From Phoebastria nigripes (Eukaryota; Chordata; Aves; Procellariiformes; Diomedeidae), in contig JAYKAV010003376.1 of the NCBI GenBank assembly GCA_035582835.1, positions 1,394,372-1,458,371 on the forward strand: DNA of 64,000 nt, given 5' to 3'. Both the position numbers and the translations under genes were made by a program. Below, one piece after another: positions 38,633 through 51,622 of the stretch; position 1 is the first letter of the stretch, and every line of letters begins with the position of its first letter. The notes beneath the pieces were generated by a model. That model had not been told where the DNA came from, did no database searches, and saw nothing but the letters and a program-made list of their open reading frames with translations.

Positions 38633-41600
38633 TCTAACACTAAAAAAGCACAAAAGCTTTATTTAAAAAAATGCAATCAGTAACTGACTGCAAAAATAAC
38701 GGTGCCTGCCAAGAGCACTGGCGACTCTGAAGAAATATATAGGTAGCTTGGCTTACTCAGCAGTGCTCCAAAAAACTCTAGGAATCATTCTGGGTAGAAT
38801 ATGCATTTTTAATAAATAAAAAAGAAAATAAAAAATCAATTCAACACAGCAACAAGGCCCTAAAGTTTTCTCCAGCTCTGAAATACAAGCACGTTGTCTT
38901 AGCCCAGGTCCTTTTTCACTCACCTAGACTGTACAACAGTGAAACACAACAAGCTTTAACTGAGCTCTCTGAATTTATATAGGTAAAAACGATAATACCA
39001 TATACATCATCACCTATTGCAAGAAATTAGCTGTCAGGACAACGATTGGTGGATACCTCCAGTGTACCACCTTACAGCACAAGGGATGTACAGATTGTTG
39101 CCAATCTATACAATAATTTACTCTTATTTCTGCTGTGAATGTAGCATCTCAGATACAAACACTATTGTATACTGAATCAAAATATCATTTGCCATAGCTC
39201 ATTGTCCATCCCATTCCAAATTTTATGTTGTGCAATTAACAAAACTAGTCTAAATTTCTCTCCAGAGCCTATGGGCAGTATGTTGGACTTGCGAAATGAA
39301 ATAGGCAAAGTGGTAAAGCATGTTCCTGCTTTGCTGATTCTCAGCATAAATGTTTCCTCCTCTCTTATCTGTTGCCTGAACATCAGCATGCTACAATCAA
39401 CTTCCTGCTAGTTAGTTAAGATTCTTGCTTGCTTGCCTTTCTTCTCTAAATACAGCACTCTCTTGGGGCTATTGATCAGCGACTAAAAAAAAAGCCTGGA
39501 TGAAACCCCTTTTTCTTTCCTTTCTTTTTTGTTATTGATATTTTTTTAAAAGGTCCTTTCATCTCCTCCTCTACTAGGAAAGCATTACTTGATGGAAATA
39601 TAAGAATAATGAATCTAAAGCAGTTCAACACCAAACTGCCTAGAAATGGAAAATATCCCCCTAGAATTCAGCCTCCTGCGTTTCAGCGAGGCAGCACACA
39701 CATGCTCCAATTACTTTCTCAGTTACAACATCGGTTACTCAAGGAAATTCTGTTCCAGTCAATAGTGCTTCCACAGATTATATGCCATTGGGAGTAAGGG
39801 CAGAATTTGACCCACTTCTTTTTGGTCATAAAAACCCATGGATGATAAGTAGCACATCAAAATATTAAACATATTTTTATAGTTTAAGATCTATAGCCCC
39901 ACACTGCTCCTGAAGTCTCTACTTCCAAGAAGTTTATGCTATTATCAGGAGGGGTTAATTTCAGCAGAACTTTTGAAAACTATTTCCCACTTCTGTGGTC
40001 ATCCCCCTGAACACAGGAGTACCAATGGTAGCTGAAAACAGAGCGATGTGTGTTTAGCCTGCAGTGTTATATAACCTGTCTGTTAACAAATGCAAGACAC
40101 AAAGTAAAGTCTTGTAACCCAATTGCAACAGTTCGTACTGGAGGTTGATTTCCCTTGGGAACTGAAACATCAAGTAAGAAACTGAACCAGTTAAATATAA
40201 CCTTTTTAAAGGGCAAAAGAATTCAAAGGTAATCAAGGATTTTTTTTCCTCAGAAGGGCATTTATAATTATATTCCACTTTTATTTATATCAACCCTTTT
40301 AATGTTGGTACTACAAAAGAACTCCACAGAAAACCAGCTTTGCTTTATATAACAGGATTCAATCTACACGTGGTTTTTATATGCAAAACATCTTCTACAC
40401 AAGCTATATGCTGACAAAGGTGCATTTCCCTTAAGAAACAAGGAATATATTTTCAAAGTGGTTCATGAGAGTTTAGCCATGTACCTTTTCACTAGTATCG
40501 TGGGAGACTCGAGAAGAAATCCTTAACTTTTGCCTTGAGAAAGTAATGGCAAATGACTACATATGATCCTACAGTGAGCTCGGAATCTAGTGTTTATTTC
40601 CTTTATTATCCTAGAATACCCTTAACATTTTGCTTTAATCTACTAATTCCTGAGGAGACAGAAACAGGCCAGTTCCTAAACTGATCTTTTCAGCTTCCTT
40701 TCCACTGGTTAAGCAGATATGAATTAAGTAGTAGAAATGATGGGCATGAGCTAAAGTCTCATGAACTCAGAACTACATTTCAAAATTCAGCACCAGAGTG
40801 ACCAGGTGGTTTGTGATTAATCATTTAAGATCCTAAGTTGTGTGGTCATGTTGTTAGGAAAACATCAGTGGGAATTTCAGAGTGCGATCTAGAGATGCAC
40901 AAAGCCAATGAGAAGGAAATCTACAACAAGGGGGAAGGATAGATTTGGGTGGGCCAAGTTCTCTCATGAAAGGTCTGCTGGATGCAGTAGAAATTCATAA
41001 TATAGAAACCTGCCTCTGTGTATCCTTCTGTCTTCTACACATCTAGCAGATACTCACACGATATCATACTGTAGTTTGTTGCCCTTGAACAATAAAAAAA
41101 ATCTAAAGGACAGAGTCTTGACACAGCCAGAGGTGATCTCAAATTACACTGTACAGATTAAAAACAAGCAGGATTCTCCCAGGATGATATTAATTATTGA
41201 TCTATCCTGTTGTTCATGTTGCCTAAATACTTGTAAATATTACTATACAAAAACATCTGTACAAAATGCCCTACTAAATTTATTCCATGAAGAAAAAAAG
41301 TTAATTTAATCTCAGAACTAAATGAGAGACATTCTGTTTGAATAGCATCAAGTGTGCAGAATCCCACCGTGGATTCTAATGTATATACCTGCTCAAACTC
41401 TCAGCAGAGAAACTCTGTATACATGCAAGTGCCAGACAGAGGCGACAGGGCCAGCTATTTCTTACCCACAACAGGCAATCTGTTGATACACTAAGAAACT
41501 ATTATTAGGAGATGCTTTAGTCAAAATGCTGTAGGTTATTAATCACAGCTTTGGGGTTTCTGACAGGATGTTTTCATAAAATAAATCTATTTTAAGTGAC

Positions 41601-43973
41601 TGTAATGAAATACTAACCCATTTTTGAAGGGCTTTTAAGATGTTTTTAAGAAGTTTCAGATCAAAGACTCAGTTAATGTAACCTCCATGCATTAAATATT
41701 TAGTACTTATTCAGTCACTTGAGCACTCAGGCATCTTGACATTGTAAAAGGGGGAGAGGGAAATTGAGTTTAAGTCAGTTTTGCACAGTGGGATTTTTCA
41801 GTTTTTATGTTAAAATCCCAGGCATGTAATTTTAATACAAAGGAGTCAATTCTTTTACAAGAGTATATGCACCACCCATTAAAAGAATTCTTTATGCACC
41901 TGCATAGATGGGAGAATAAATCCTCTATAGAGTCATTTCAGTAGAAACTGTTGTACTGTGATTAACATCATGCTTGAACATTATTCTGTCTCTGAGCTCT
42001 CTGATGGACGAAACCAAACGCACACACTTCTGTTTCCAGAACAACTATGCACTTGCAAAGAGCACAGAAATTTAACAATGGCAGCTCCATTTAAGCACGT
42101 TTTTTTTAGATATTTGGGTTATGTGACTGTAAGACATTTCCCCTTTCTAGCATCCCTGAATTCCAACAGTTGCTCTTTACTGTTTCATTTCTTCCAAGGG
42201 ACATGCTCGGAGGTCTTCAATGCAGATCAGGATGAGGGAAATAAGATTATTTTTGGACTTATTAAAATAGATGTCTTACATAAATAAACTGTAAATTATT
42301 AGAGGCTGGATATCCATTCTAGAAATGTAACACTACATATAAATTCTACAAGTTCTCAAGCATCACCTTTCTTCCGGAAGTTCACTGAGTGTAGTAGGAA
42401 CTTGCAGATGACTTCAAGTAGAATGAAGACACTCCTGACTGCATTTCTTGGCTCACTTGCAGAGAATTATAGACGTTAAAATATTAAAAATTGCCTTGGA
42501 AACTATTGTCATGAACTATCATTGACCCATGTTAGTATCTAGTCTCAGAATCAAGATAAGTATTGCGTATTTCAATCCTGTTTAACACAAACATGGTCAC
42601 ATTCAAGTTCTTTGATATGCACAGTTGCTCTAAGACTCCTGTATTTCACAGTCATTCATAATTTATAAAGAAAAAGAAAAACCTTAGCTCCAACATTACC
42701 AATATATGGGAAAAAAAACCCAAACAGTTCTGCATATCTTTCATTCATCACAGACACTTTCCCAAAACTTACAGTGGGATTGAAGATGATTGGACCCTAA
42801 TTTGAAGTTCAAAAACTAAAATTGACCTCTGAAGTAATGGTAGTAATACATATTCCCAAATCTGGTAAGCATCATCATTACGTGACCCCATTTGACATAA
42901 GTGTCTTCTGAATGTTAAGCAGGCACAAAGGCTGTATGTCATCATGGGCTCATCTGTGACACTGAAAGACAAACAGCTACTGAAAACATCTACATGTATC
43001 TTATGGTAACTGGATGACCTCATCTATTTTTCTCAAAGACTTATGTCCAGTTTTTCTCTGCTTTTACTCCTGGCCACGGCTCCGGAGCTCCTGTTTTCTC
43101 TACCATATTAAATTATATGAACCCAAGGTGCAGGAAGGTGCACGGTGATTTTACAGGAAATAGGCATTTCTTTGTACATAACCTTAACATTTCTTACGCA
43201 TGGTTGCCTCTGTATGCACGCCACTCTGAGAAACTCCTAAATAGTAAATTAAACAAATGAATCCTTACTCTGCTGAAGAAGAAACTACACCAGAACTGTT
43301 CTATCCAAAGAAATCAGAACAGAAGCCAATCCTAACCACATAATACATGTAAAATACTCCAATAGGTCCCCCACTGATTTACCTAACAGATAGTCAGAAG
43401 GTATCTACAAGGTGCTACTGAAGCAGTTCGTGTCTGTCTGTCTTTTGGTTTTTTTGATATTGTTGAGAGTAGAGACCTGTGTTGAAATCATGTAATGAGA
43501 TAATAAATCAAGATGATACCTGAAGAATTTAGTTCTGTGAAAGTAGAAGTCTAAAGCCTTTCTAGATTCTTAGAAGTGAATGATATTCTCAAAATTAGCA
43601 GGAAGCTTAGGAAAAGACACAGATAATTTAATAATTTGGTTAATTCTGAAACAACTTTGAGAAAACATTTTGGATCTAATCTAGGAGAACCTTTGCTGTA
43701 ATGAAACACGGCACAGGAGAGGTCAGAAATCAGATCTCCTTGCACCACTGCCTCTGTAACAGACATTATACTCAGAAGGAAGGTAACTTTTATGGAGAGA
43801 GAGTAATGAGCCTGTAACCTAGGTGTCACAAGAAATGAAAGAAACAATGGAAGGTAGTTTTGATAATAGTGAAAAAAGCTTAAAAGGCCTTTGACAAATT
43901 TTATAGAAACTGAATGCAATATTATTAAATACTCAGTTTGACTGTAGCACTTTCAAATGCTCTATGGATTTTT
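38633..43973. other. Intron, no gene recognised
   Basis: The 122-codon minus ORF at 43551-43919 is Leu/Ser/Phe-rich and unrecognised. A fragment at about 39765-39812 (CCATTGGGAGTAAGGGCAGA, then ATTTGACCCA) faintly recalls the MITE-like class seen elsewhere in the window. Otherwise nothing recognised. Confidence 0.6.
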
Positions 43974-44023
43974 AAAAAAAAAAGAAAAAAAAAGAAAAAA
44001 AGGAAAAAAAGGAAAGGAGAGGT
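43974..44023. repeat. Polypurine (A/G) tract
   Basis: Fifty bases of A and G only, mostly A7-A10 runs broken by single or double G, ending GGAAAGGAGAGG. Read on the AGBL4 sense strand it is a polypyrimidine tract. Confidence 0.85.
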
Positions 44024-44440
44024 GAGGTTTTCCAAAATTAGCAACAATAAATAGTTCAGAGAGTATTGATTGGAAGACAGGAAATGTGAAAATTATCACA
44101 TAACATATTTTTCCTTATAGAAGTTCATGCCATTCTAGTAGATTCCAGTTTATTGTTAGATAGCATGTTTAAACTTGTAATGAATATGACCTTCTGAAAT
44201 CAGGATACATCTACATGTAATGCTTTAAGAGGCAAAAGAAGAAAACTGGCATGAAACAATTTTCTTCTGTGTTAGAATAAGAGAAAATATACAACGGACA
44301 TCTGAAAAGAAGAAATCTTGGCTATATATTATCTATTAACAAGAGAATTGTTTTACTCCTTTGGCATTCAGGATGATTTGAGTAAACAATGTACAATCAG
44401 CTTACCCAATTGTGACACGGTGAAGGCGTCTCCTAGAGAG

Positions 44441-45167
44441 ATTTAACGCTACAGGCTTGGGGAAGAGTGGCTGGAAAGCTGCCTGTCGGAAAAGGACCTG
44501 GGGGTGCTGCTTGACAGCCGGCTGAATATGAGCCAGCAGTGTGCCCAGGTGGCCAAGAAGGCCAACAGCATCCTGGCCTGTATCAGAAATAGTGTGGCCA
44601 GCAGGAGTAGGGAAGTGATCGTGCCCCTGTACTCGGCACTGGTGAGGCCGCACCTCACATACTGTGTTCAGTTTTGGGCCCCTCGCTACAAGAAGGACAT
44701 TGAGGTGCTGGAGCGTGTCCAGAGACGGGCAACGAAGCTGGTGAAGAGTCTGGAGAACAAGTCTTATGAGGAGCGGCTGAGGGAACTGGGACTGTTTAGC
44801 CTGGAGAGGAGGAGGCTGAGGGGAGACATTACCACGCTCTACAACTCCTAAAAGGAGGTTGCAGCGAGGTGGGTGTCAGTCTCTTCTCCCAAGCAACTAG
44901 AGATAGGACGAGAGGAAATGGCCTCAAGTTGCGCCAGGGGAGGTTTAGATTGGACATTAGGAAAAATTTCTTTACTGAAAGAGTGGTTAAACATTGGAAC
45001 AGGCTGCCCAGGGAAGTGGTGGAGTCACCGTCCCTGGAAGTATTTAAAAGACGTGTAGATGAGGCGCTTAGGGACGTGGTTTAGTGGGCATGGTGGTGTT
45101 GGGTTGATGGTTGGACTCAATGATCTCAGAGGTCTTTTCCAACCTTAATGATTCTATGATTCTATGA
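44441..45167 (+). mobile_element. CR1 LINE, 5'-truncated 3' part, relatively young
   Basis: Seen: about 727 bp of much higher GC than the flanks, ending in the avian CR1 tail ATTCTATGATTCTATGA (45151-45167). It encodes the C-terminal part of CR1 ORF2 downstream of the reverse transcriptase core: 44504-44851 reads through [20 protein letters not shown] and [20 protein letters not shown]. After a one-base frame change near 44845-44855 the frame 44869-45084 continues with [20 protein letters not shown]. Known: CR1 copies insert by target-primed reverse transcription, are usually 5'-truncated, lack a poly(A) tail and rarely leave clear target duplications. Inference: a dead copy of a late avian CR1 subfamily, close to consensus as I recall it. 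Orientation is antisense to AGBL4. The 5' boundary is uncertain by about 30 bp. Confidence 0.93.
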
Positions 45168-47520
45168 ACTCAGACTGTCCCTCGAACAAAACCTGTAAAA
45201 TTTCATATTCATGTTGGCTGCAAACAGGGGTGCAGATGAGTATTCCCAGCATATAGAATATAGTATGAAGCTGCTGTAAGGAATCCTACCCATGATCATT
45301 GTTGAAATACATCTGCCATCAGTGGTATACTGGTAAGTTAAGGGTGGTCAGGGAGATCCAATGATGTGTGATCAGTTCCAGAGGTTTATTTTCGTAACAC
45401 ATTACTTGTATGCAGTAGACTCTGATCATTGCCTTACAATCATCATTGGGGTATTTTCGAATCAAAGAAAGAAAATGTTCAAAGTCCAAACACTTTTGTT
45501 ATTTCTAGTAAATTTCTGTGTTTTAAATTTCTGAATTTTCTGTTTGTGCACATGGGCTCCCTATTCTGTTAAAGACACCTCTCTGATATTTTCCAGTAGC
45601 TTATATAGTGTGTGCTGCTGTCAGAGTACAGGCTATCCTACGTCCTAGCACATGGAGCAGATTTCAAATTACACTCCGCAACTTCTGAAACTAATCAAAG
45701 AAGGTATCTTTTGTGAGCTAGTAGTTTATGGATGTTAATCACCACCAGTCCATGATCTTTGTAAACCTCTTGTTGTGATTCAGCATTATTGCAGGTAAAG
45801 TTAATCATTTGTGACGGTATGAAAGAAAAGAGAGCTTATCTGCATTTTAAAAAATATATAGACATAAAAAATGGTCGCTCCCCTAGGTTATTTAGGAAAA
45901 GGGATTATGGAGCAACTACTCTGTGGTCACCAGTTGCAGGAGAGAACTTCCTTCCTTTCAGAGTAAGTTTTCAGATGGAGCATGTCAGGAAATTTGTGCC
46001 ATTATTTGGAAATACATGAAACTAGGGTGGAAATAACTTCCAGAATCCAATTTGTTCCCCAGATGTTAAAAAATGAACACAGGTGCACTTTTATTAGGTA
46101 AAGGAAAGATACATGAGATCAGGAAAGGATTTTGACATGCAGTCCTCATTCACTTCTACCAAAAGTGTGCTTGGCTGATACAGGAGATTTTGGAGATAGT
46201 TGGTAGGTATACAGGAACCATCAGTTTACTTTCTTTGGTACTTACCTGGTAGTTCATACTGACATCGGCAGTAGATAACAGGGGAGGTGGTTGTTATCCA
46301 GGAGCTTCACAATCCATTCATTTTCCTTTTTTCTGATTTAACTTTCTAATGAGCAGGGAATGACTTACTTATTTTGTAACATACATACATAAATTCATTG
46401 TAGTTCTGAAGGAAGTCCAGCTCTCTAAACGAAGACTTTGTATTTACCTGTATTTCTCTGAGAAGATGAAAAATCTGAGATTTCAGAGACCACAGCTATT
46501 CTGCTTCATTATTGTCATAGCAACAAATGATATTGAAGCACTGTATGCAACATCTATAGCCATTTGTAGTATAGCTCTAGCTACTAACTTGTTTTTGTTA
46601 AGGCCAGCATAAACTAGACTCTGTACTCTTTGCAATTTAATTGATGAACTGCAGAAGAAATGGTTATAGTTAATAAAATTATATTTTGCCATCTGTGTCC
46701 AGTAATGAGAAAATCTGAATTATAGGAATGAAAAAGAATGAAGTTTTCTGCCAAACAGATCAAAGCATCCCACCTCTTTGTCAGCATTAAATTAGATGTT
46801 ATCTGTTGCTGAGCATTTCTCTCATTGGTTGCCATGGCTAATGAGAATTTCAGCCAAGATGGACATATAGGAATTCTGTTTGACCATAAGGAATATAACA
46901 TCTTTTTCTTTGTCTTTCTATGAGTCTGTGTAGTATGAGTCTACAATGTTATTTGGTCTGAGTGCATCCAAGTCTCATTTATGGGAGGACAATTTTGTTC
47001 AGCTCTGCAGTGTTATTTGCTGTTACAAAATCTTATCTATTTCTATAAAAGAAATCTAGAGGATATGTGCAGTTTTATTCCTAAAGCTCTGAAGGATTTC
47101 AAAATCAGCTGGAGCTGAAGGCAATCCTGGTGCTGCCACAGTATCTTGTAAGGATGATTACAACAGCAGAAAAGTACACCTTTGAAACACATAATCTTTT
47201 TTCCTGAGTTCGCATTCTGAGCAGTTTGTTCTCTTGAGAGTGAGGATATATACTGTCTGGATTCTTCATAAAGATAGAGAGGCCACCACAATTAAAAAAA
47301 ACAAACTTCTATGAGTTCTCTGGGACCCTACAATATCATTAATTCCTATAAGAAGAGGTGATCCTCATGCAGAAGATACCAAAATACTTTATGTTGATAA
47401 CTTGATCAACTTAAAGATCTAGACCATTTCCTTAAGATTTAGAGAGGAAGACAGACTAAAAGGCAATATGGAGATTATGCATTTCCACTCACTGTAGACA
47501 AAGAAGATGCAATGCTTTTG
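45168..47520. other. Intron between CR1 and LTR, no gene recognised
   Basis: AT-rich sequence with short chance ORFs only. No retroviral internal sequence lies next to the LTR on this side. Confidence 0.65.
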
Positions 47521-47525
47521 AGCAC
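47521..47525. repeat. Target-site duplication AGCAC, left copy
   Basis: Five bases directly before the LTR, identical to 48119-48123 directly after it. Confidence 0.88.
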
Positions 47526-47650
47526 TGTTGTGGTTTAACCCCAGTCAGCAACTAAGCACCACACAGCCGCTTGCTTACTCTCCCCTGGTGGGACGGGGAG
47601 AGAATCAGAAGGGTAAAAGTGAGAAAACTTGTGGGTTGAGATAAAGACAG

Positions 47651-47656
47651 TTTAAT
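47651..47656 (-). terminator. LTR polyadenylation signal ATTAAA
   Basis: ATTAAA on the minus strand, downstream of the LTR TATA box and about 125 bp before the LTR 3' end, where the R/U5 boundary is expected. It is a common functional variant of AATAAA and is in sense with AGBL4. Confidence 0.55.
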
Positions 47657-47837
47657 AGGTAAAGCAAAAGCCACTCATGCCAGCAAAGCAGAACAAGGAA
47701 TTCATTCACTACTTCCCATCAGCAGGCAGGTTTTTGGCCATCTCCTGGAAAGCAGGGCTCCATCATGTGTAACAGTTACTTGGGAAGACAAACGCCATCA
47801 CTCCGAACATTCCCCCCTTCCTTCTTCTTCCCCCAGC

Positions 47838-47860
47838 TTTATATGCTGAGCATGACGTCA
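47838..47860 (-). promoter_or_regulatory. LTR core promoter: CRE palindrome followed by TATA box
   Basis: On the minus strand TGACGTCA (47853-47860), a consensus CREB/ATF site, is followed 8 bases later by ATATAAA (47838-47844). Transcription would run toward lower coordinates, the same direction as AGBL4. Activity today is unknown. Confidence 0.6.
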
Positions 47861-48118
47861 TATGGTAGGGAATATCCCTTTGGTCAGTTGGGGTCAGCTG
47901 TCCCAGCTGTGTCCCCTCCCAACTTCTTGGCACCCCCAGCCTGCTCGCTGGTGGGGTGGTGCGAGAAGCAGAAAAGGCCTTGACTCTGTGTAAGCACTGC
48001 TGCGCAATAACGAAAACATCCCTGTGTTATGAACACACTTTTCAGCACAAATCCAAAACATAGTCCCATACTAGCTACTATGAAGAAAATTAACTCTATA
48101 CCAGCCAAAACCAGCACA

Positions 48119-48123
48119 AGCAC
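48119..48123. repeat. Target-site duplication AGCAC, right copy
   Basis: Five bases directly after the LTR, identical to 47521-47525. With the TG...CA ends this defines both LTR boundaries to the base. Confidence 0.88.
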
Positions 48124-51100
48124 CCTGTTGGGAGTAGTAACACTACCCTTGTTCTACCCATTACCTTTCAGATTTTGAAATATTCATTGTTTGGATTAAT
48201 ATCTATGTCCAGGTCTAAGACAAATCTTGATGTGCCTCGCTGTACTGCCAAAATATCTCCTATTTTTCCAACACAGTACAACAGCCTCTGTTTTAGTCTT
48301 CATCTGTTAATCTATAAAGTACCTTTAATCAGTCATGTCTGCCATTCCTATAAATTTTCCATCAGACATAACATCTTACTGGCCATTTTTCATTCTCAGG
48401 AGGCAAATAAGAAAAACAGACCTGAGGTCTTGAATCACATGAACTGTGCAAAATAGCAGACTCCATTTCTAATTATTTTCTTGAACACCGTGGACCATAC
48501 TTAGAAGAGCTCAGCAGTCACAAAAAGGGCCTGGTTTCCAAAACATTAAACTTCTTTTTGGTGCGTAACTATCAAAAGTTGGGCTTTGATTTTGTGTATC
48601 AGGACTTCTAAAAGAAGAAGTTTGTATTTTCAGCTTATCAAAACTGTATGTGAAAATGTTGTGCGAGTGCCTCGAAAAGACAAACCGCGTGCACTGTCCA
48701 TGGTCCTGACAGCGATTTGACGACTCGATTCTGAAGTGAAACTCCATAGAAACTAACCGTTTAGTATGGCTAAGCTCCGAAAATGAATACCAAAGTCTTT
48801 ACCACAGACTGCTTCTAAATGATCCAGGTTTCTGCAATAGTCTCCTTCCCTATAAAATGACACTACAGTCAGAAGAATGTTATGAACTTTAACCCAGTGA
48901 CATTTATGCAATATTTTGGAGGCTGTCAAAGCAAAAGTTCTAAAAAAACCCTGGGTTTTCTTTAATGATAGGCATAAGACTTTCCCTCATTCCATGCTGC
49001 AGAACAGTGCAGCTTTCATAAATATGGAGAAGACTAGTTAATATTTTAATTCTAAGCCACTTAGATTTAAAAAAAAAAAAAACAAAACAGCCTTTAACAA
49101 TGTGCAGCTGTTACTAATGAACTAAGAAGCTGATTAAAAATATCATGATGGATATTAATGCATTATTATAATCCACCTTAATGCAGAAAATCTAAATAGA
49201 AAAGAAATATATGTATTATAAAATCCTGAACTCTTTAGATTTTGAGAAAGTAACAGTCCTCTTAAAATTTAACTCATTAAGACTAAGTGCAAAATTGGAT
49301 GCAATTAATGGGAAATTCAAAATAAAAGGGAGAAAACTGATTTCTGAAATTTATTTTTGTTTTGTGCATACTTATGAAAATTCCTGGAATGGATGGTACC
49401 TCTCCTTTGTCTTCCTCCGTGTTACACATCTATTAGAACATCAGATAAGGTAGTTCAGAAAAACAAACACTTTCTGTAGAAAGGTTAAGTCCACAATTCT
49501 AGGGAATGCTGAGTGAAAACTTCTAACTGTGGGCCTAGGGCTGACTTTTTTTCATTGAAAATGTCGTGTAACTGAGACCTTTTCAATCTGCGTTCATTTT
49601 CTCAGATTGTTCTCTGCTGCCACAGTATGGTGCTCAGCTGCTGTTTGAAAACATGAAAAAGAGGATCTTTATCAGAGAATGCAGTTCTTTTCATGTACCA
49701 ATATGACTGGTTGCCATGTAAGATCTCTTTTAAAGAGTATTAAAAAGGCTTTAAGCTGTACCTTTTATTTCCTAAGAAGTGAAAAAATAGTTTTCAATTA
49801 AGTACCTACGGCTTTACATTAAAAAGCTCCCGTCTCCGCATGCTATTTGTATGTTATTTTGTTTTCAAAACAAAGATAAATATTGCTTTCAGTATTTGTG
49901 GGTAATAGCAGCACTTCAACAGGAGCTAGCATTTTCTAGAAATACACTCTTTCTTTTTTTCGGTACTATTATGATCTTCTAAAATAAAATACGTTTGAAT
50001 GTAACATGATGTCTTAAAATAAGGATGGCACTAGCCTCCCTTACCTGTAAGTTTGATGTCCTTCTTCACTGCACTATTCTTTGATTCAAAAATACTTTCC
50101 TAGCAGTGCAGAAAAGTAAGGGCCACTAAAACCACACTACAATCAAGGACGGATTACAGGCTATATACAGTATCTCCCAGCTATGCGTTCTAGAAACCCT
50201 TTAGGTTGTCATGAGCTTTAGTTCTTCTCATCAAGTACATATATTCAAATACTTGGGGTCAACAGTAAGGATGCTCTTACCCAGCTTGGGCCACCTGAAC
50301 TACACTTCCTTGGTCTACATTATCTTATAATCTGCATCAAAATCTTTCCCTATTTCTTTATTTTCTCATTCCTATGTGATATAAAGATATATCCCAGATT
50401 CCCTTCTGACGTACAAGCTGAAGTCTTTTGAGAGCCAGCTTTCAGCTTTCAAGGCTTAAGGACAACAGAGATGAAGTCTTACTGAACATGCGCATGGCAA
50501 GGACAAAGAACTCCAGGATTAGCATGGATCTCTCATGCAGAAGGCCTCAAGTGCACACCTTACTCGTACACTACAAAAAGGACTGCGGAGCAAGGGTGGG
50601 ATTCACTTTACACACAGACATTCAGCATATTTATAGAGAACTGCAAAAAGGGTTGCAGAATATATTACCTGAACCAGCTTTCTCCAACTAGATGTGGACA
50701 AGCGATGAAATATCCAAAAATGAGGTGACAGACAAATAAATGCTTCCTTAAATCAAATTTGAGACTACTTTTCATTTGTTGAGTTATTTCGGTATTATCT
50801 ATTAGGTATATACCATTACAATAGGAAAGATGAATCTGAAAGGAGGGTGGAGGAAGGTATGTAGAAACCTCAAACCCTGAGTGGATGTGACAAAAATTTT
50901 TGTTTGTTTATTTTTGAATGTTTTATTTGTTACATTATGTTTAAAGTGGGAGTAAATGGCTCGCAGTCTTACACACAAGTCTTAAAAATCTTGTGCAGCG
51001 GGAATTTTGTAATACTGGAAAGTTATTTGAAACCATATCTACCTCATTGTGAATTTGTTTTATTCTTACCACTACAAGGAGTGAATGAAGTCACTGGCCA

Positions 51101-51488
51101 AATCCACTGGCTACCAATGACTGGCAAATAAATTCTTTCCATACCCTACAACCAGATCTCTAATTTAGCTCTCGGCTTCAGTGGTGTCTGTGTACTATAG
51201 GTAAAGGTGAAATGTTAGACAAGCAAGCCTCTGGGAGCTTATTAAAATAAACATTTAAAAAGAACTGAAATATATAGCCAGATCCATTTACATTTATATA
51301 AGACTGAAAACATCATTACTCGTCTTTACTTTGTAAGTAGGTTTGGCTGGAAACACTGAGAATTTGGGCTTAAAGTCTAGGATTTTTTTTATTATTATTT
51401 TTTATCCTGTAGTCATGTTGTTATAGTGGTAGTACAAGATAATGGCAAAACATTAGGGCACCAGGCCTTGAGCTTGCAGTGTTGATTG
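48124..51488. other. Intron, no gene recognised
   Basis: An A14 run at 49069-49082 and short chance ORFs only. No retroviral internal sequence adjoins the LTR here, which supports its solo status. Confidence 0.65.
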
Positions 51489-51622
51489 TTCTGACCTTGG
51501 AGCTTAAAGGCATTTTACACACATTTAACTTTATGTCATGAACTGTGCCAGTAACTTCAACAGGACTATTTAACATGCTTAAGTTTAAATCTATGCTTAA
51601 GTGTTTTGCTGGATCAGAGCCA
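51489..51622. mobile_element. Decayed palindromic MITE-like repeat
   Basis: The right half (51550-51621: AGTAACTTCAACAGGACTAT, ACATGCTTAAGTTTAAATCT, ATGCTTAAGTGTTTTGCTGG, ATCAGAGCC) closely follows a repeat motif recurrent in sauropsid genomes. The left half (51508-51538: GCTTAAAGGCATTTTACACA, CATTTAACTTTATGTC) is its degraded complement. No coding capacity. The left end is poorly defined. Confidence 0.6.

Larger units (their letters stand above)
47526..48118 (-). mobile_element. Solo LTR of an endogenous retrovirus (ERV-L-like by target-site length)
   Basis: Seen: the 593-bp unit begins TGTTGTGG and ends CCAGCACA on the plus strand, so it has TG...CA termini. It is flanked by perfect 5-bp direct repeats AGCAC (47521-47525 and 48119-48123). 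Read on the minus strand it has LTR architecture: a CRE-type TGACGTCA (47853-47860), a TATA box ATATAAA (47838-47844) about 275 bp from the 5' end, and an ATTAAA polyadenylation signal (47651-47656) about 190 bp further on. Known: 5-bp target duplications are usual for class III (ERV-L) elements and 6 bp for class II. The sequence resembles an LTR family I recall as common in many birds. No gag, pol or env sequence adjoins it, so this is a solo LTR left by recombination between two LTRs. It lies in the same direction as AGBL4. Short open frames inside it are not genes. The family name is not certain. Confidence 0.92.

Noticed and set aside
39765..39812. Possible MITE fragment (CCATTGGGAGTAAGGGCAGA and following bases)
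   Set aside because: Too short, with no paired inverted arm, to list as an element.
43551..43919. 122-codon minus-strand ORF rich in Leu, Ser and Phe
   Set aside because: Composition mirrors A/G-rich intron on the opposite strand; no motif or splice context seen.
47765..48123. ORFs of 72 and 79 codons on both strands
   Set aside because: They lie within the solo LTR, which is non-coding regulatory sequence.
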